Assembly (NCBI GenBank): GCA_937988885.1
Contig: CALKHR010000155.1
Location: 1 to 59,731, forward strand
From: an uncultured Roseiflexaceae bacterium
GTDB lineage: Bacteria; Chloroflexota; Chloroflexia; Chloroflexales; Roseiflexaceae
Length of the DNA stretch: 59,731 nucleotides
Reading direction: 5' to 3'
Below, one piece after another: positions 30,959 through 39,727 of this stretch. Every line of letters starts with the position of its first letter. Position 1 is the first letter of the stretch. Position numbers and translations under genes: made by a program. A model generated the notes under the pieces. The model saw only the letters and a list, made by a program, of their open reading frames with translations, made no database searches and was not told where the DNA came from.

Positions 30959-33541
30959 TCAGAGCACCGGCAGCGCCCCCACCCAGTCGCGGTCCAGGAT
31001 CACGCGGTCGCGCGCGTCCTGCGGTGCGGCTGGGGGCAGGTAGGCCCCCGCCAGGTAATCGCGGTTGAGCATCAGCATGGCGAAACGGCTCTCGGCTCCC
31101 AGGGCGCTTTCTAGCCCCAACCGCGCCTCGCCAACCCGGAAAAAATCGAAATAACGGCGCACTGTGAACGCGGTGTGCGCGGGCCGCTCCAGATCCACTA
31201 CGCGGCGCACCATTGCGGCCTCCGCCGCCTCCAAGCCCTCCGGCACCAGCACTGTGAAGCGCCCGGCCAGTTCCTGATCGCTGACGCTTTCGGCATCGTT
31301 GGACGAATCGCCAACGACAAGCGCACGTCCGCCGCGAGTCTGGTAACGCTCGACAATCCGAATCTTCGAGGGCCGACTCGGCAGCAGCAGGTAGGCGTAC
31401 AGCAGATCTTCAAGCTCAAGCTCGCTGCTGCTCGGCGTGGGATACGGCAGGTTGTTGCGCGCTAATTCGGCCCGTAGCGCGGGATCGGGCTTGAGCGCGG
31501 CAGCCTTCAGCCGTTCAAGAAACGCTTCGAGGCAGGGGTCGAGCAGCAGCATTAGCGCGAAGCGAATGCCATCGGGTGTGCCGCGCCGCTCGTACAGCCG
31601 CCGCGCGAAGCGGATAAACAGCCGTCGCCGATCAGGAGCCTGCTTCTCTGCGCGCTGCGATGGACCGCAACACCCTCGGCCAGCCTTGGCTTCGGCACGG
31701 CGCTGCTGGATCTGGCCCCAGAGCGGGTCGAGCAGCAAGCCCCACCAGCCCGCCAGCCAGTCGAGCGTGTCGGGCGGGGCAGTGCGCGGGTCGAATAGCG
31801 TGCCGACCAGCGCTATCTTGCCCTCAATCTCGCTGAGCGTCCCTTCGTGATTCGCCAGCCAGCGCTCTGTGAAGTCGGCGGAGGTCGGCTCGTCGTTGTA
31901 GATGGCGGGCAAATAGCGCTTCACGTACGAGAAGCGCGGATAGTACGCGCGCACTGCGTTGAGTTGCGGCGTGGCGCGCCCGTTGCCCCGCAGCGTGAGC
32001 CGCACTTGGATGAATCGCCCTTGAGCGGCTTGAAATAGCACTTCCCATGTGCCGCGCCCACGGCTATGGTCGTCGCCTTGGCTGAAGGCGCGGTAGTAGG
32101 GGATCTCCGACCCATTCGCCCGCAGATACAGCGGCGGCTCGGTGCGGAACGGCACCAGTTCCAGTTGGTCGCGGCTATCGGCGGCGCGCGTCTGCACCTC
32201 CACGTTCGTATCGGGAGGCAGGCAGCCATCGATGAACAGGCGGTGCCATTGGCAGCCGTTAGTTTTCCCATCGAGCGCGGCTGGTTCGCTTGGCGCGCTG
32301 CTGGTCATATCGAGCAGCAAGGTGGCTTCTGTGGCGTAGCGCGGCTGATCGATCTGCTGAAGCCGCACCCAGCGCGTCATCTCATCGCGGTTGCGATTGT
32401 TGCCAGCCGCCAGATCGTAGAGCAGGCAGCCGCCCGCCGAGGCTCGTTCGGTGATCAGCGCCCGCCCACCGTAGGCGTGCAGCGGTAGATAGTCGGGGCG
32501 CACCTTGAGCGAGAGCAGGTTCGGCCCGTACTTTAGGTCGAAGGCGATGGCTTGGTGGCCGTTATCCTCCACTGCGTACAGCACGCCACTGCTCTCATCG
32601 CTCGGCACAAAGGCGATGTCGTGGGCGCTGATGCTGACCCATCCCGTGGCGATGCCCGCGCCCAAGTCGAAAGCTAGTTCGTCGCCGAGTTCGCTCGGAC
32701 CGCCGATCAGCGTGTCGAACTGGTAGCGCCACAGGTGCGATGCGCCGCCTGCCACACCTTCATCCAGCACCAGCACGCTGCCATCGGCCAAGCCCTCGAT
32801 AGCGAGCGGCTGCGCGGCGGCCAGCGGGAAGCCGGTCGGGAAGAAGCGGGGCGGGCGCACGATCGGCGCTCCATCAACCGCATAAAAATCATCCTGCTCG
32901 GCTGCGGCGATCTGCACCAGGCTGCCCGGCACGCCGATCACGCGGAAGCGCCTGTCGAAGCCCCAATAGCGCCGATGTCGCCGATCCAGCACCCACACGC
33001 CGCCGTCGGGCGCGGGCGCCATATCGAACGGCTCGAACGGGATGTCGGCGGGTAGGCTGATCAGTTGCGGGTCCGGCCCCGCGTGCAGGTCGAAGATGTA
33101 TAGCCCGCGCCGCTCAACGCTGCCGACCACCAAATAGTGGTGCTCCGTCACGGCAAGCCCAGCCAGATGGTCGGGCGCTTCTTCCTGCTGAACAACAGGC
33201 CCGAAACTGCCGCTCGGCTCGGGGCAGGCCGCTGGTCGCCACATCCAGTAGAGCGAAGGTCGGCCCCCTTCGGCATTCGCCCACCAGATCGAGTGACGAT
33301 CCGCGCCGATCCAGTAGCGGTTGCCGAACTGATCGGTGGCCGCGCCTCGTCGATCCTCGGCTGTGAGCGGCACGCCCGGACGGTCGGGCCGATAGAGCGC
33401 CAATAGCGGGCGCAACGTGAGCGCGTCGCTCTGCGGGTCGTAGGCCACACGGGCCACTCCGTCGTCGGCCAACTCCTCGCGGCAGGCGTTCCAATCGGCT
33501 TGGCCTTTGATCAGATGAAATTGTGTGCCGTTCACATCCAT
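30959..33541 (-). CDS. beta-propeller plus phage gpI-like tail protein
   Basis: 860-aa protein. Residues about 1-370 look like a beta-propeller, with repeated blades such as PFDMAPAPDGGVWVLDRRHR and VVGSVERRGLYIFDLHA. Residues about 380-530 are a beta-sandwich. Residues about 530-760 are the P2 gpI/phage tail domain: VKRYLPAIYNDEPTSADFTE, TLDWLAGWWGLLLDPLW and RRLYERRGTPDGIRFALML. The last part is a helical tail. The gpI domain belongs to the baseplate wedge where fibres attach; the propeller is likely exposed. ATG 33541 (GCAGG ribosome site) was chosen; an in-frame GTG at 33559 would overlap the upstream gene by 7 bases. Confidence 0.85.
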   Translation of the reverse strand: MDVNGTQFHLIKGQADWNACREELADDGVARVAYDPQSDALTLRPLLALYRPDRPGVPLTAEDRRGAATDQFGNRYWIGADRHSIWWANAEGGRPSLYWMWRPAACPEPSGSFGPVVQQEEAPDHLAGLAVTEHHYLVVGSVERRGLYIFDLHAGPDPQLISLPADIPFEPFDMAPAPDGGVWVLDRRHRRYWGFDRRFRVIGVPGSLVQIAAAEQDDFYAVDGAPIVRPPRFFPTGFPLAAAQPLAIEGLADGSVLVLDEGVAGGASHLWRYQFDTLIGGPSELGDELAFDLGAGIATGWVSISAHDIAFVPSDESSGVLYAVEDNGHQAIAFDLKYGPNLLSLKVRPDYLPLHAYGGRALITERASAGGCLLYDLAAGNNRNRDEMTRWVRLQQIDQPRYATEATLLLDMTSSAPSEPAALDGKTNGCQWHRLFIDGCLPPDTNVEVQTRAADSRDQLELVPFRTEPPLYLRANGSEIPYYRAFSQGDDHSRGRGTWEVLFQAAQGRFIQVRLTLRGNGRATPQLNAVRAYYPRFSYVKRYLPAIYNDEPTSADFTERWLANHEGTLSEIEGKIALVGTLFDPRTAPPDTLDWLAGWWGLLLDPLWGQIQQRRAEAKAGRGCCGPSQRAEKQAPDRRRLFIRFARRLYERRGTPDGIRFALMLLLDPCLEAFLERLKAAALKPDPALRAELARNNLPYPTPSSSELELEDLLYAYLLLPSRPSKIRIVERYQTRGGRALVVGDSSNDAESVSDQELAGRFTVLVPEGLEAAEAAMVRRVVDLERPAHTAFTVRRYFDFFRVGEARLGLESALGAESRFAMLMLNRDYLAGAYLPPAAPQDARDRVILDRDWVGALPVL

Positions 33542-33552
33542 AACGTGCCTGC

Positions 33553-35766
33553 TTAACACTTCGTCCGGCTGACCGGAACCGGAACCACGCGGCCAGATGT
33601 TGTGCCTGTGTCGCCCGGAAGGAGCGACGTGAGCGGTTCGGCCTCGCCCTCCACCACGCTGATGCGTTCAAGCAGCGGCAACTCCAGCCCGCTCACCTCG
33701 TAATCGTCGATCGGCTCGGCGCTCTCGACGCCCATCCGCAGCGAGACAACGAACTCCACGCCGGGTACGCGGGTGGCGACCGCTTCGAGGTCGCGGCTCA
33801 GTAGGCGCTTGCGCAGCGGCCAGCCTGTCCCATCGGGACCGCCGGGTGGCAAGGCCGAGAGATATTCGTACAGCCTGGCCGTTACGTTTTGGCGCACGAC
33901 ATCGATGAAGAAGCCCGCCCGCGCCTGGATGCCGACCGTCAGGTACACTCGCCGGTAGACCGGGCCGCGCACGTAGATCTCGGTGGTGATCAAGCGCCGC
34001 GTATCCAGGTAATCGCAGACGGTGCGCAGAAAGAGCCGATCCGGCGCGGGCCAGCGCGGGCGCAGGCTGTCGAAGCGCGGGATCACCACTACCGTCACCA
34101 CGCCTGGCGCTTCGGCATCGGGCGAATCGGGCCGTGTGAGCGGCAGCACCTCGACGCGCCCGACATCGACGCCGGGCGTGCGCAGCGTGATGTCGCGGAA
34201 GTCTTGCGCCGTCACCAGCCGATCGCGGTGGCGCAACACCAGCGGAATATCGCGCTGAGCCTCTTCGGCGGTCTGTCCAAGGTCGCCGCCCCACGTCGGC
34301 AGCGGATTCGCGATGGTGTAGCCGCCCTGCAAGCGGATGTCGGTGCTGGTCTTGACCGCGCCGATGCCCACATTGCCCTGCGGCCCGCCGCCGTACTCGT
34401 AACTCGCTACGATCTTGCGGCCCGCCTTCGGACGCGCTCCCCGCAGGCCATCGCCAAAGCGAATCTGGCCCGCTTCGGCATCCAGGCTAAAGACCGCTTC
34501 GTTGGGCACTGCGCTCAGTAAATCGTCGGTCAGCCGCCAGAAGTAGCCGAAGCCGTCGTCGTCCTCCACGATCACACGCAGCGATTGCGGCAGCACGGGC
34601 GTGTTGGCCAGGGTGAAGATCTGCTCAGGCTCGCCGTTGCCGATGCCGAGTAATTCGTTCACGACGGGCACGGCCTGATCGACGCGCACGGCGTTGATCC
34701 CCACCCAGGTCAGGCGGGCGGAGGGCGATGCGCTGCTGGTGCTGTTGTTGGCGAGCCGCACGCGAATCCAGGTGACGATGCGCGAACGGATCTGGGTATC
34801 CTCGATCAGCGGCGGGAAGTCGCCCACACCCTCGCGCAGCGGGTCGTCGAAGCTCCAGGTGCCGATCTGTCCGACGGGCGGCAGTTGAAGCTGGACGACG
34901 CCTAGTTCGTTCAGCACATCCGGCTCCTGCACGGTGCGCAGGCGCGTATAGGCTGGTATGTCGCTGTTGCCGAGCGGCGCGGCGATCTCGAAGATCAGGC
35001 GCGGCCCGTTCGTGCGCGGCTGGCTCGGGCGCGCTGGCAGCAGCGGCGGCACGGTATCGGCCAGGTCGGGCGCGATGCCGATGGAGATCACCTCGTCGGC
35101 GATCGCATCGCGGGCGATATCGAGCGGTACGTTGCGCTGCGCCAGCAGGGCGATGTAGAGCGATTGGCCACCCACATGTGCCAGATCCAGCACTGGGCGC
35201 GGATCGCTCGGCGACGGAAGCGGCATCGGTCGGCTCTCGTAAAATTCCAGCTCGATGGGCTGCGGGTTCGGATCATTCAGCGCCTGCTCGGCGGCCATCG
35301 CCAGTTGCACAGCTTCGTACTGAAACTTGAACTCCTCGTAGCGCGGGTCGCTCGGGTCGATGCGCTGCTTGTAGAAGACCCGCGCTTCGATCGGTAGCAC
35401 CGTCACGCCATCGCGACTCAGGAAGCCGACCTCGCCCGCTTTCAGCACGATGCCCCGCTCCAACGGCAGCGGCGTGGTTGGCCCGCGCTCATTGCCGATC
35501 GTCACAATACCGCGAGCGGCTGCGGCGGGCTGAAGCGGAATGCCGAGCAGTTGCAGGTATTTGATGTAGTTGCGCTCGGGGATGCGGTTCGCTCGGTACA
35601 GCAAGTTATCGGTCAGGAACGCGAACAACTCCACGATCGTGATGCCCGGGTCGCTCTCGCCCGCGAAATTCGTCCATTCCGGCGTGTGCACCGGGATGCG
35701 GTGCTTGGCCTCGGCGAGCAGTTGCTCAAAATTGGTTGTATCGAGCAGCGGTGCTAGAAGTGGCAT
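33553..35766 (-). CDS. baseplate J-like wedge protein
   Basis: 737-aa protein. The start, IPVHTPEWTNFAGESDPGITIVELFAFLTDNLLYRANRIPERNY, is typical of putative baseplate assembly proteins related to P2 gpJ and T4 gp6. The region around DGLRGARPKAGRKIVASYEYGGGPQGNVG and RHRDRLVTAQDFRDITLRTPG gives the conserved baseplate-J core, and the C-terminus has the RRVYLTVGIQARAGF segment. It would form the hexagonal wedge ring of the baseplate together with gp25 and the gpI-like protein, the genes on either side. GGAGGG ribosome site before the ATG. Confidence 0.93.
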   Translation of the reverse strand: MPLLAPLLDTTNFEQLLAEAKHRIPVHTPEWTNFAGESDPGITIVELFAFLTDNLLYRANRIPERNYIKYLQLLGIPLQPAAAARGIVTIGNERGPTTPLPLERGIVLKAGEVGFLSRDGVTVLPIEARVFYKQRIDPSDPRYEEFKFQYEAVQLAMAAEQALNDPNPQPIELEFYESRPMPLPSPSDPRPVLDLAHVGGQSLYIALLAQRNVPLDIARDAIADEVISIGIAPDLADTVPPLLPARPSQPRTNGPRLIFEIAAPLGNSDIPAYTRLRTVQEPDVLNELGVVQLQLPPVGQIGTWSFDDPLREGVGDFPPLIEDTQIRSRIVTWIRVRLANNSTSSASPSARLTWVGINAVRVDQAVPVVNELLGIGNGEPEQIFTLANTPVLPQSLRVIVEDDDGFGYFWRLTDDLLSAVPNEAVFSLDAEAGQIRFGDGLRGARPKAGRKIVASYEYGGGPQGNVGIGAVKTSTDIRLQGGYTIANPLPTWGGDLGQTAEEAQRDIPLVLRHRDRLVTAQDFRDITLRTPGVDVGRVEVLPLTRPDSPDAEAPGVVTVVVIPRFDSLRPRWPAPDRLFLRTVCDYLDTRRLITTEIYVRGPVYRRVYLTVGIQARAGFFIDVVRQNVTARLYEYLSALPPGGPDGTGWPLRKRLLSRDLEAVATRVPGVEFVVSLRMGVESAEPIDDYEVSGLELPLLERISVVEGEAEPLTSLLPGDTGTTSGRVVPVPVSRTKC

Positions 35767-35769
35767 CGG

Positions 35770-36168
35770 CTAGCCCTCCAGTTGCAGACTCATTCCGAGT
35801 CGCCCAAATGCGTTCGTCGCCACCAGGCGAAAACTGATCTGCACGTTGATGGTGCGTTGCTCGTTCGGGTCGGGCTCGACCTCGACCGCCTCCAAGCGCA
35901 CGCGCGGCTCCCAGTCGCTGAGCGCTCGCACGATCCGCTCGCGGATCAGCGCGCGGGTGGTGGGCGTGTTCGGCTCGAACAAAAAGCGCCGCAGCCCGCA
36001 GCCGAATCCCGGGCGCATCAGCCGCTCGCCCGGCTCGGTGAGCAGAATGATGCGGATCGATTCGCGCACATTCTCCTCATCGTTCGACCACGCCAAGCGG
36101 CCATCGGCGCCGATGCGCGGCGGGAAGCTGAGGCCCTGGCCGTATACATCGAGTTTGCGTGTACTCAT
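35770..36168 (-). CDS. gp25/GPW-family baseplate protein
   Basis: 132-aa protein with the T4 gp25 fold signature: LSFPPRIGADGRLAWSNDEE, ESIRIILLTEPGERLMRPGF, GCGLRRFLFEPN and the RIVRALSDWEPRV block. The GERLM(R)PxFGCGL segment is the EPR-type core that nucleates sheath assembly on the baseplate. The ATG overlaps the previous stop as ATGA, so an upstream in-frame ATG at 36222 is inside the neighbour and was rejected. Confidence 0.93.
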   Translation of the reverse strand: MSTRKLDVYGQGLSFPPRIGADGRLAWSNDEENVRESIRIILLTEPGERLMRPGFGCGLRRFLFEPNTPTTRALIRERIVRALSDWEPRVRLEAVEVEPDPNEQRTINVQISFRLVATNAFGRLGMSLQLEG

Positions 36169-37700
36169 TTCGGTGCCCAACTCTTCGGAATCGGCAGACA
36201 AATGCGGAAAAACAGAATCCACGAAAAAATAATGTTCAGCACAAACACAAAGATCAGCAGCAGCATAAAGGCGACGATAAAGATGATCTGGATGGAGAAC
36301 GAGCAGATGAACGCCAGATCGAACTGCTTTTCGGGATTGGGGCCGTCGCCATCGAGCACCTTCTGCTCGGCCCCGGTCAGACTCTCCATCTTGCTGCGCA
36401 TCGCATCGGACATAATGAAGGAGACATTTTTCTTGAATTTGCGCATACCGGCGATGCTGACATCGCTCGGCAGCGGGATGCGCACGGGACGAGCTGGCGC
36501 ATCAGGATCGAAGAACGGCGCGAGACGGAAGGACTGCGACGGTTGGCTGATGATGACCGGATTGGGCGCGCACATGGGCCGCTCGTAGACGCAGCGCACC
36601 ACGTAGCGCTCGTCGTCGCGCTGGCTGAGCTTGGGCAGCACCACGCTCGGTCGCTCGTCGGGCAGGGCCGCGCGGGCCAGGGTGATCAGCGTGAGTAGTT
36701 CGTTCTGGCGCGGGTGTGCGCCGACGCCGCCCGGCTTCAGGTTGAACTCCGCGCCCAAGCCAATCTGGTTGCACTGCGCATCGCCCTCGACGCCGCCCGG
36801 TTGGTTGAGGATGTCGCGCTTTTTCGCCACATCGCCGATCAGCTTGGCGAAGCTTGGCATGCCAGAAGGCGACGTGTTCAGGTGGTTCATCAGCGCTTGC
36901 TTGGCGGCCAGTTTCGGCTCGCGCAACGTCGCGCCCGGCTCCCCCGCTAGAACGGCGGCGACATCGGGCAAATGATCGGCGAACCAATCGTAGGCTTCCA
37001 GCAGCAGGTAGATCGAGGCGGTGCGGGCCAGCGCATCGCTGATCTCGCGGATCGCCATCGTGCGCCCGATCGGCATATTGTTCTGGTCGAGATCGCCCGT
37101 CAGCGGTCGGGTGAAGCGCGAGCCAAGCTCCTCGACGCGTGTGTCGGGGAAGTTGGTCGCCTCGGGATCGCTCGACGGCAGCGGCGGCTGCTTGAAGGTG
37201 TCGCCGCTCGCCACGGGCAGGTAGCCGAAGTGCAACGTGCGCCCGTCGCCGCTGTTCGTCTCAGCCATCGGCAGCCGCTCCTCGTTCGCCAGCAGCGTGC
37301 GGGGATTGCTCAGCGCCTGCCAGCGCCGCGCCTGCTCGGGGCCAGCCCAGCCGTGCTCGACGCCATTCACTAACCTGCGCAGCACAAAGCTCACGCGCTC
37401 CTTGTTGGCCCGCTGCACCACATGATCTGGGAAGCCCGGAATACGGCAGCACAACGAGCTACACACCAGGTAGAAGCGGCCATGCACGGGCTGAAAGAGC
37501 TTGAGCGCCCCATCGCTCGGTCGCGCCATCGTCAGTGCCCGCAACTGGTCGCCCTGCTTGGCGCTGATCGCCAGTAGGAAGTCGTCCATAAAGTTGTCGC
37601 TGGCGAACTCCAGCAATGTCGGCGCAAAAAACTCGGTGAATGTGCGCCCATCCCCTTGCCAGAGCGGCACAGGCCGCACCCAATCGATAGCTTCGCTCAT
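36165..37700 (-). CDS. unknown eCIS protein with C-terminal hydrophobic anchor
   Basis: 511-aa protein that I cannot assign to a family. Most of it (1-450) is soluble, beginning IDWVRPVPLWQGDGRTFTEF. A short conserved-looking block TTHC-free helical region lies around 220-330. Residues about 455-500 are extremely hydrophobic (IQIIFIVAFMLLLIFVFVL, then IIFSWILFF), giving one or two membrane helices, with a short tail ending SWAPK. Its place between the spike and gp25 genes suggests a baseplate-associated part. A membrane anchor would hold the particle at the cytoplasmic membrane, as reported for membrane-bound eCIS variants; that is an inference. TGAGG ribosome site. Confidence 0.75.
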   Translation of the reverse strand: MSEAIDWVRPVPLWQGDGRTFTEFFAPTLLEFASDNFMDDFLLAISAKQGDQLRALTMARPSDGALKLFQPVHGRFYLVCSSLCCRIPGFPDHVVQRANKERVSFVLRRLVNGVEHGWAGPEQARRWQALSNPRTLLANEERLPMAETNSGDGRTLHFGYLPVASGDTFKQPPLPSSDPEATNFPDTRVEELGSRFTRPLTGDLDQNNMPIGRTMAIREISDALARTASIYLLLEAYDWFADHLPDVAAVLAGEPGATLREPKLAAKQALMNHLNTSPSGMPSFAKLIGDVAKKRDILNQPGGVEGDAQCNQIGLGAEFNLKPGGVGAHPRQNELLTLITLARAALPDERPSVVLPKLSQRDDERYVVRCVYERPMCAPNPVIISQPSQSFRLAPFFDPDAPARPVRIPLPSDVSIAGMRKFKKNVSFIMSDAMRSKMESLTGAEQKVLDGDGPNPEKQFDLAFICSFSIQIIFIVAFMLLLIFVFVLNIIFSWILFFRICLPIPKSWAPK

Positions 37701-37707
37701 AGTTGCC

Positions 37708-38406
37708 TCACCAAATGTTCCCCGCGCCCGGCGTGTAACTGCTGCTGATCACCGCGTTGGTGATCACCGTGTCGGCCTTGACCACGCCGCTAAACTTCGA
37801 CATGCCCGCGTTGACCGTCACCATGCCCGCTGTGACCTCGACCTGCGACGCCTGAACCTTGACGTTCGCGGCGGCGGTCAGCGTGATCCCGCCGCTGTCC
37901 AACGTGATGCTATTCCCGTTGCTATCGCGGATCTCGACGCTGCCCGGGCCATCCTGCAGCTTCAGTTGTTGGCCTCCCGGCGTCTCGATCGTCATCGTCT
38001 CTTGGCCGTCGGTGTCGTCGAGCGTGACGCGAATGCCGTTGCGCGACACGATGCTCTTGATATCGTTGTTGCCCGCGCCGTCCATCGTCTCGGGAGGCGC
38101 GTCGCGACCGTTCCACAGCGCACCCACCACATACGGTCGGCGTGGGTCGCCACCCTCGAACATCACTAGCACCTCGTCGCCTGGGTCGGGCACGAACCAC
38201 GTGCCACGGTTGCCGCCCGCCATCAGCACCGCCAAGCGCGCCCACGCCTCGTAGCCAGCGCCGCCGCCATCCGGCGACCAGGGCAGCCGCACCTTCACGC
38301 GCCCCTGCCCGTCGGGGTCCTTGATATTCGTCACTTCCGCCGGATACGCACCGTACAGGCGCTGACGCTCGACGGCCCGTTCAAGAATGTCGATTTGGTC
38401 GAACAC
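37708..38406 (-). CDS. gp5/gpV-like central spike protein
   Basis: 232-aa protein. Residues 15-100 form the gp5 OB-fold (YPAEVTNIKDPDGQGRVKVR, WFVPDPGDEVLVMFEGGDPR, PYVVGALWNG). Residues about 110-215 are the repetitive beta-helix of the spike stem (IRVTLDDTDGQETMTIE, QLKLQDGPGSVEIRDSNG, VKVQASQVEVTAG). No PAAR domain is attached. GTG start with GGAGGAG. With the adjacent gpD-like gene it makes up the hub/spike unit that in VgrG proteins is a single chain. Confidence 0.92.
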   Translation of the reverse strand: MFDQIDILERAVERQRLYGAYPAEVTNIKDPDGQGRVKVRLPWSPDGGGAGYEAWARLAVLMAGGNRGTWFVPDPGDEVLVMFEGGDPRRPYVVGALWNGRDAPPETMDGAGNNDIKSIVSRNGIRVTLDDTDGQETMTIETPGGQQLKLQDGPGSVEIRDSNGNSITLDSGGITLTAAANVKVQASQVEVTAGMVTVNAGMSKFSGVVKADTVITNAVISSSYTPGAGNIW

Positions 38407-38427
38407 AGCTCCTCCATCGCGTATCTG

Positions 38428-39510
38428 CTAGTTGATGCCGGGCCGCTCGCATTCGAAAAAAGTGCGGAAGCCCTGCTCCAGATCGAAGGTGTGCCGCGAG
38501 AGCGTCACGTAGTATTGGCCGTCGAACATCGCGCCGAGCCCGTGCAACTCGATATGCGTGCCGACTCGTACACGAACATTGCCGTCGATAGTGCCGGAAC
38601 CGCGCACGAATCGCCGAGCGCGTTCGCGATACCGAGCCTGCGCCATTCTCTGCGCCTCCTCGCTCGAAAGCGGCACCGCAGAGACGATCCGCTCCTCGCG
38701 GGTGGCCAACGCCTGCCCCAAGATCGCGCTGCCGCTGCGCAGGCTGCCGAGTTCGCCACCCAACACCGCCGCATCGGCCCGCTCGTCGATCGCCTCCTTC
38801 GAGCCGATATCCCAGCCGCACACATGCACCGCGCTGCGTTGGTGCGCCAGATCCGCCAGCACGCTGAACTCCAGCAGGTTATCGCCGTGCGTGAAGGTGG
38901 CCGGGCCAGCGTTGCGCCGCGACCGCATCTGCGCGTAGAGCGTGCGATTGTCGATCCACAACTCGGCGTCGATGGCGGCGGCGCGCTCGCGCAGGAACGC
39001 GAGATCGCTCTGGTTCACTTGCGCCAACACGCGGTAGCTTGGCCCCTCGATATCCAACTCGGGCGTGAGGCCGTGCGCCGAAGCGATCGTGCGAAATACG
39101 TCCTCATCGCTCACATCCTCGAAAGTGCGGGTGCGGCGCTCCATTCGCAGATCCTGAAAACGATCCTCCACCAGCACCGTCACCTCGGGCGGGCTGTCCT
39201 GTGGGAAGTGCGCCTCGATCGCGGTGATGCGCCCGGCGAACACCGCATTGCTGTTATCGGGCGGCCCGAACTCCACCGAGAACGGCTTACCGAAGTCGAG
39301 TAGCCGACGATCAAGCAGAATCAGCCCTTCGCCCTCGCCGCGCGCCCCCCAGCTCTGGAAGCTCGCCTCGCAGCGGAACAAACCCTGGGTCGTCTCCTCG
39401 ACCAGCAGCCGCGTCAGCAACTGCTCGCCGAGGTCCGGCTCCAGCCGCGTATCGACCCGAATACTGGGGCGGGCCGCGAAAAACCGTGGTTGTGTGCTTG
39501 GGTTGCTCAT
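38428..39510 (-). CDS. phage late-control gpD-like hub protein
   Basis: 360-aa protein of the gpD/gp27 hub type. RFFAARPSIRVDTRLEPDLG begins the first barrel; FSVEFGPPDNSNAVFAGRIT and TVLVEDRFQDLRMERRTRTF follow, and the later part contains SDLAFLRERAAAIDAELWID, a hallmark of VgrG/gpD proteins. It forms the trimeric platform between the tube and the spike. It is 21 bases upstream of the gp5-like gene and 18 downstream of the DUF5908-like gene. Confidence 0.9.
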   Translation of the reverse strand: MSNPSTQPRFFAARPSIRVDTRLEPDLGEQLLTRLLVEETTQGLFRCEASFQSWGARGEGEGLILLDRRLLDFGKPFSVEFGPPDNSNAVFAGRITAIEAHFPQDSPPEVTVLVEDRFQDLRMERRTRTFEDVSDEDVFRTIASAHGLTPELDIEGPSYRVLAQVNQSDLAFLRERAAAIDAELWIDNRTLYAQMRSRRNAGPATFTHGDNLLEFSVLADLAHQRSAVHVCGWDIGSKEAIDERADAAVLGGELGSLRSGSAILGQALATREERIVSAVPLSSEEAQRMAQARYRERARRFVRGSGTIDGNVRVRVGTHIELHGLGAMFDGQYYVTLSRHTFDLEQGFRTFFECERPGIN

Positions 39511-39528
39511 CGGCGTTGTCGTGCTCCG

Positions 39529-39690
39529 CTAATCGGCCCGCAGGCGTCGCATCCGTTCGCGGTGCAGCCGATTGATGCGGACGATCAGCTCGGGATTCGG
39601 CTGTTTCGGCGCTTTCTGCTCGGCTGGCGGCGGTATTCGCTCGCTCTTAGCATCGGGAATAATCTCAAATTCATTCACAATCAATGGCAT
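39529..39690 (-). CDS. DUF5908-like small eCIS protein
   Basis: A 53-aa reading frame that is easily missed by length cut-offs. It starts MPLIVNEFEIIPDAKSE, has a Pro/Gln/Lys-rich middle, and ends in a basic helix (INRLHRERMRRLRAD). Size, start and position between the LysM protein and the hub gene match the small DUF5908 proteins of other injection systems (Pvc6-like). The ATG lies behind a GAGGGCGAT ribosome site in a gap that is otherwise unexplained. A role in joining the LysM/hub parts is likely but unproven. Confidence 0.75.
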   Translation of the reverse strand: MPLIVNEFEIIPDAKSERIPPPAEQKAPKQPNPELIVRINRLHRERMRRLRAD

Positions 39691-39727
39691 ATCGCCCTCG
39701 TTTTGTGTTCAGAAAGGCGCATTGGCC

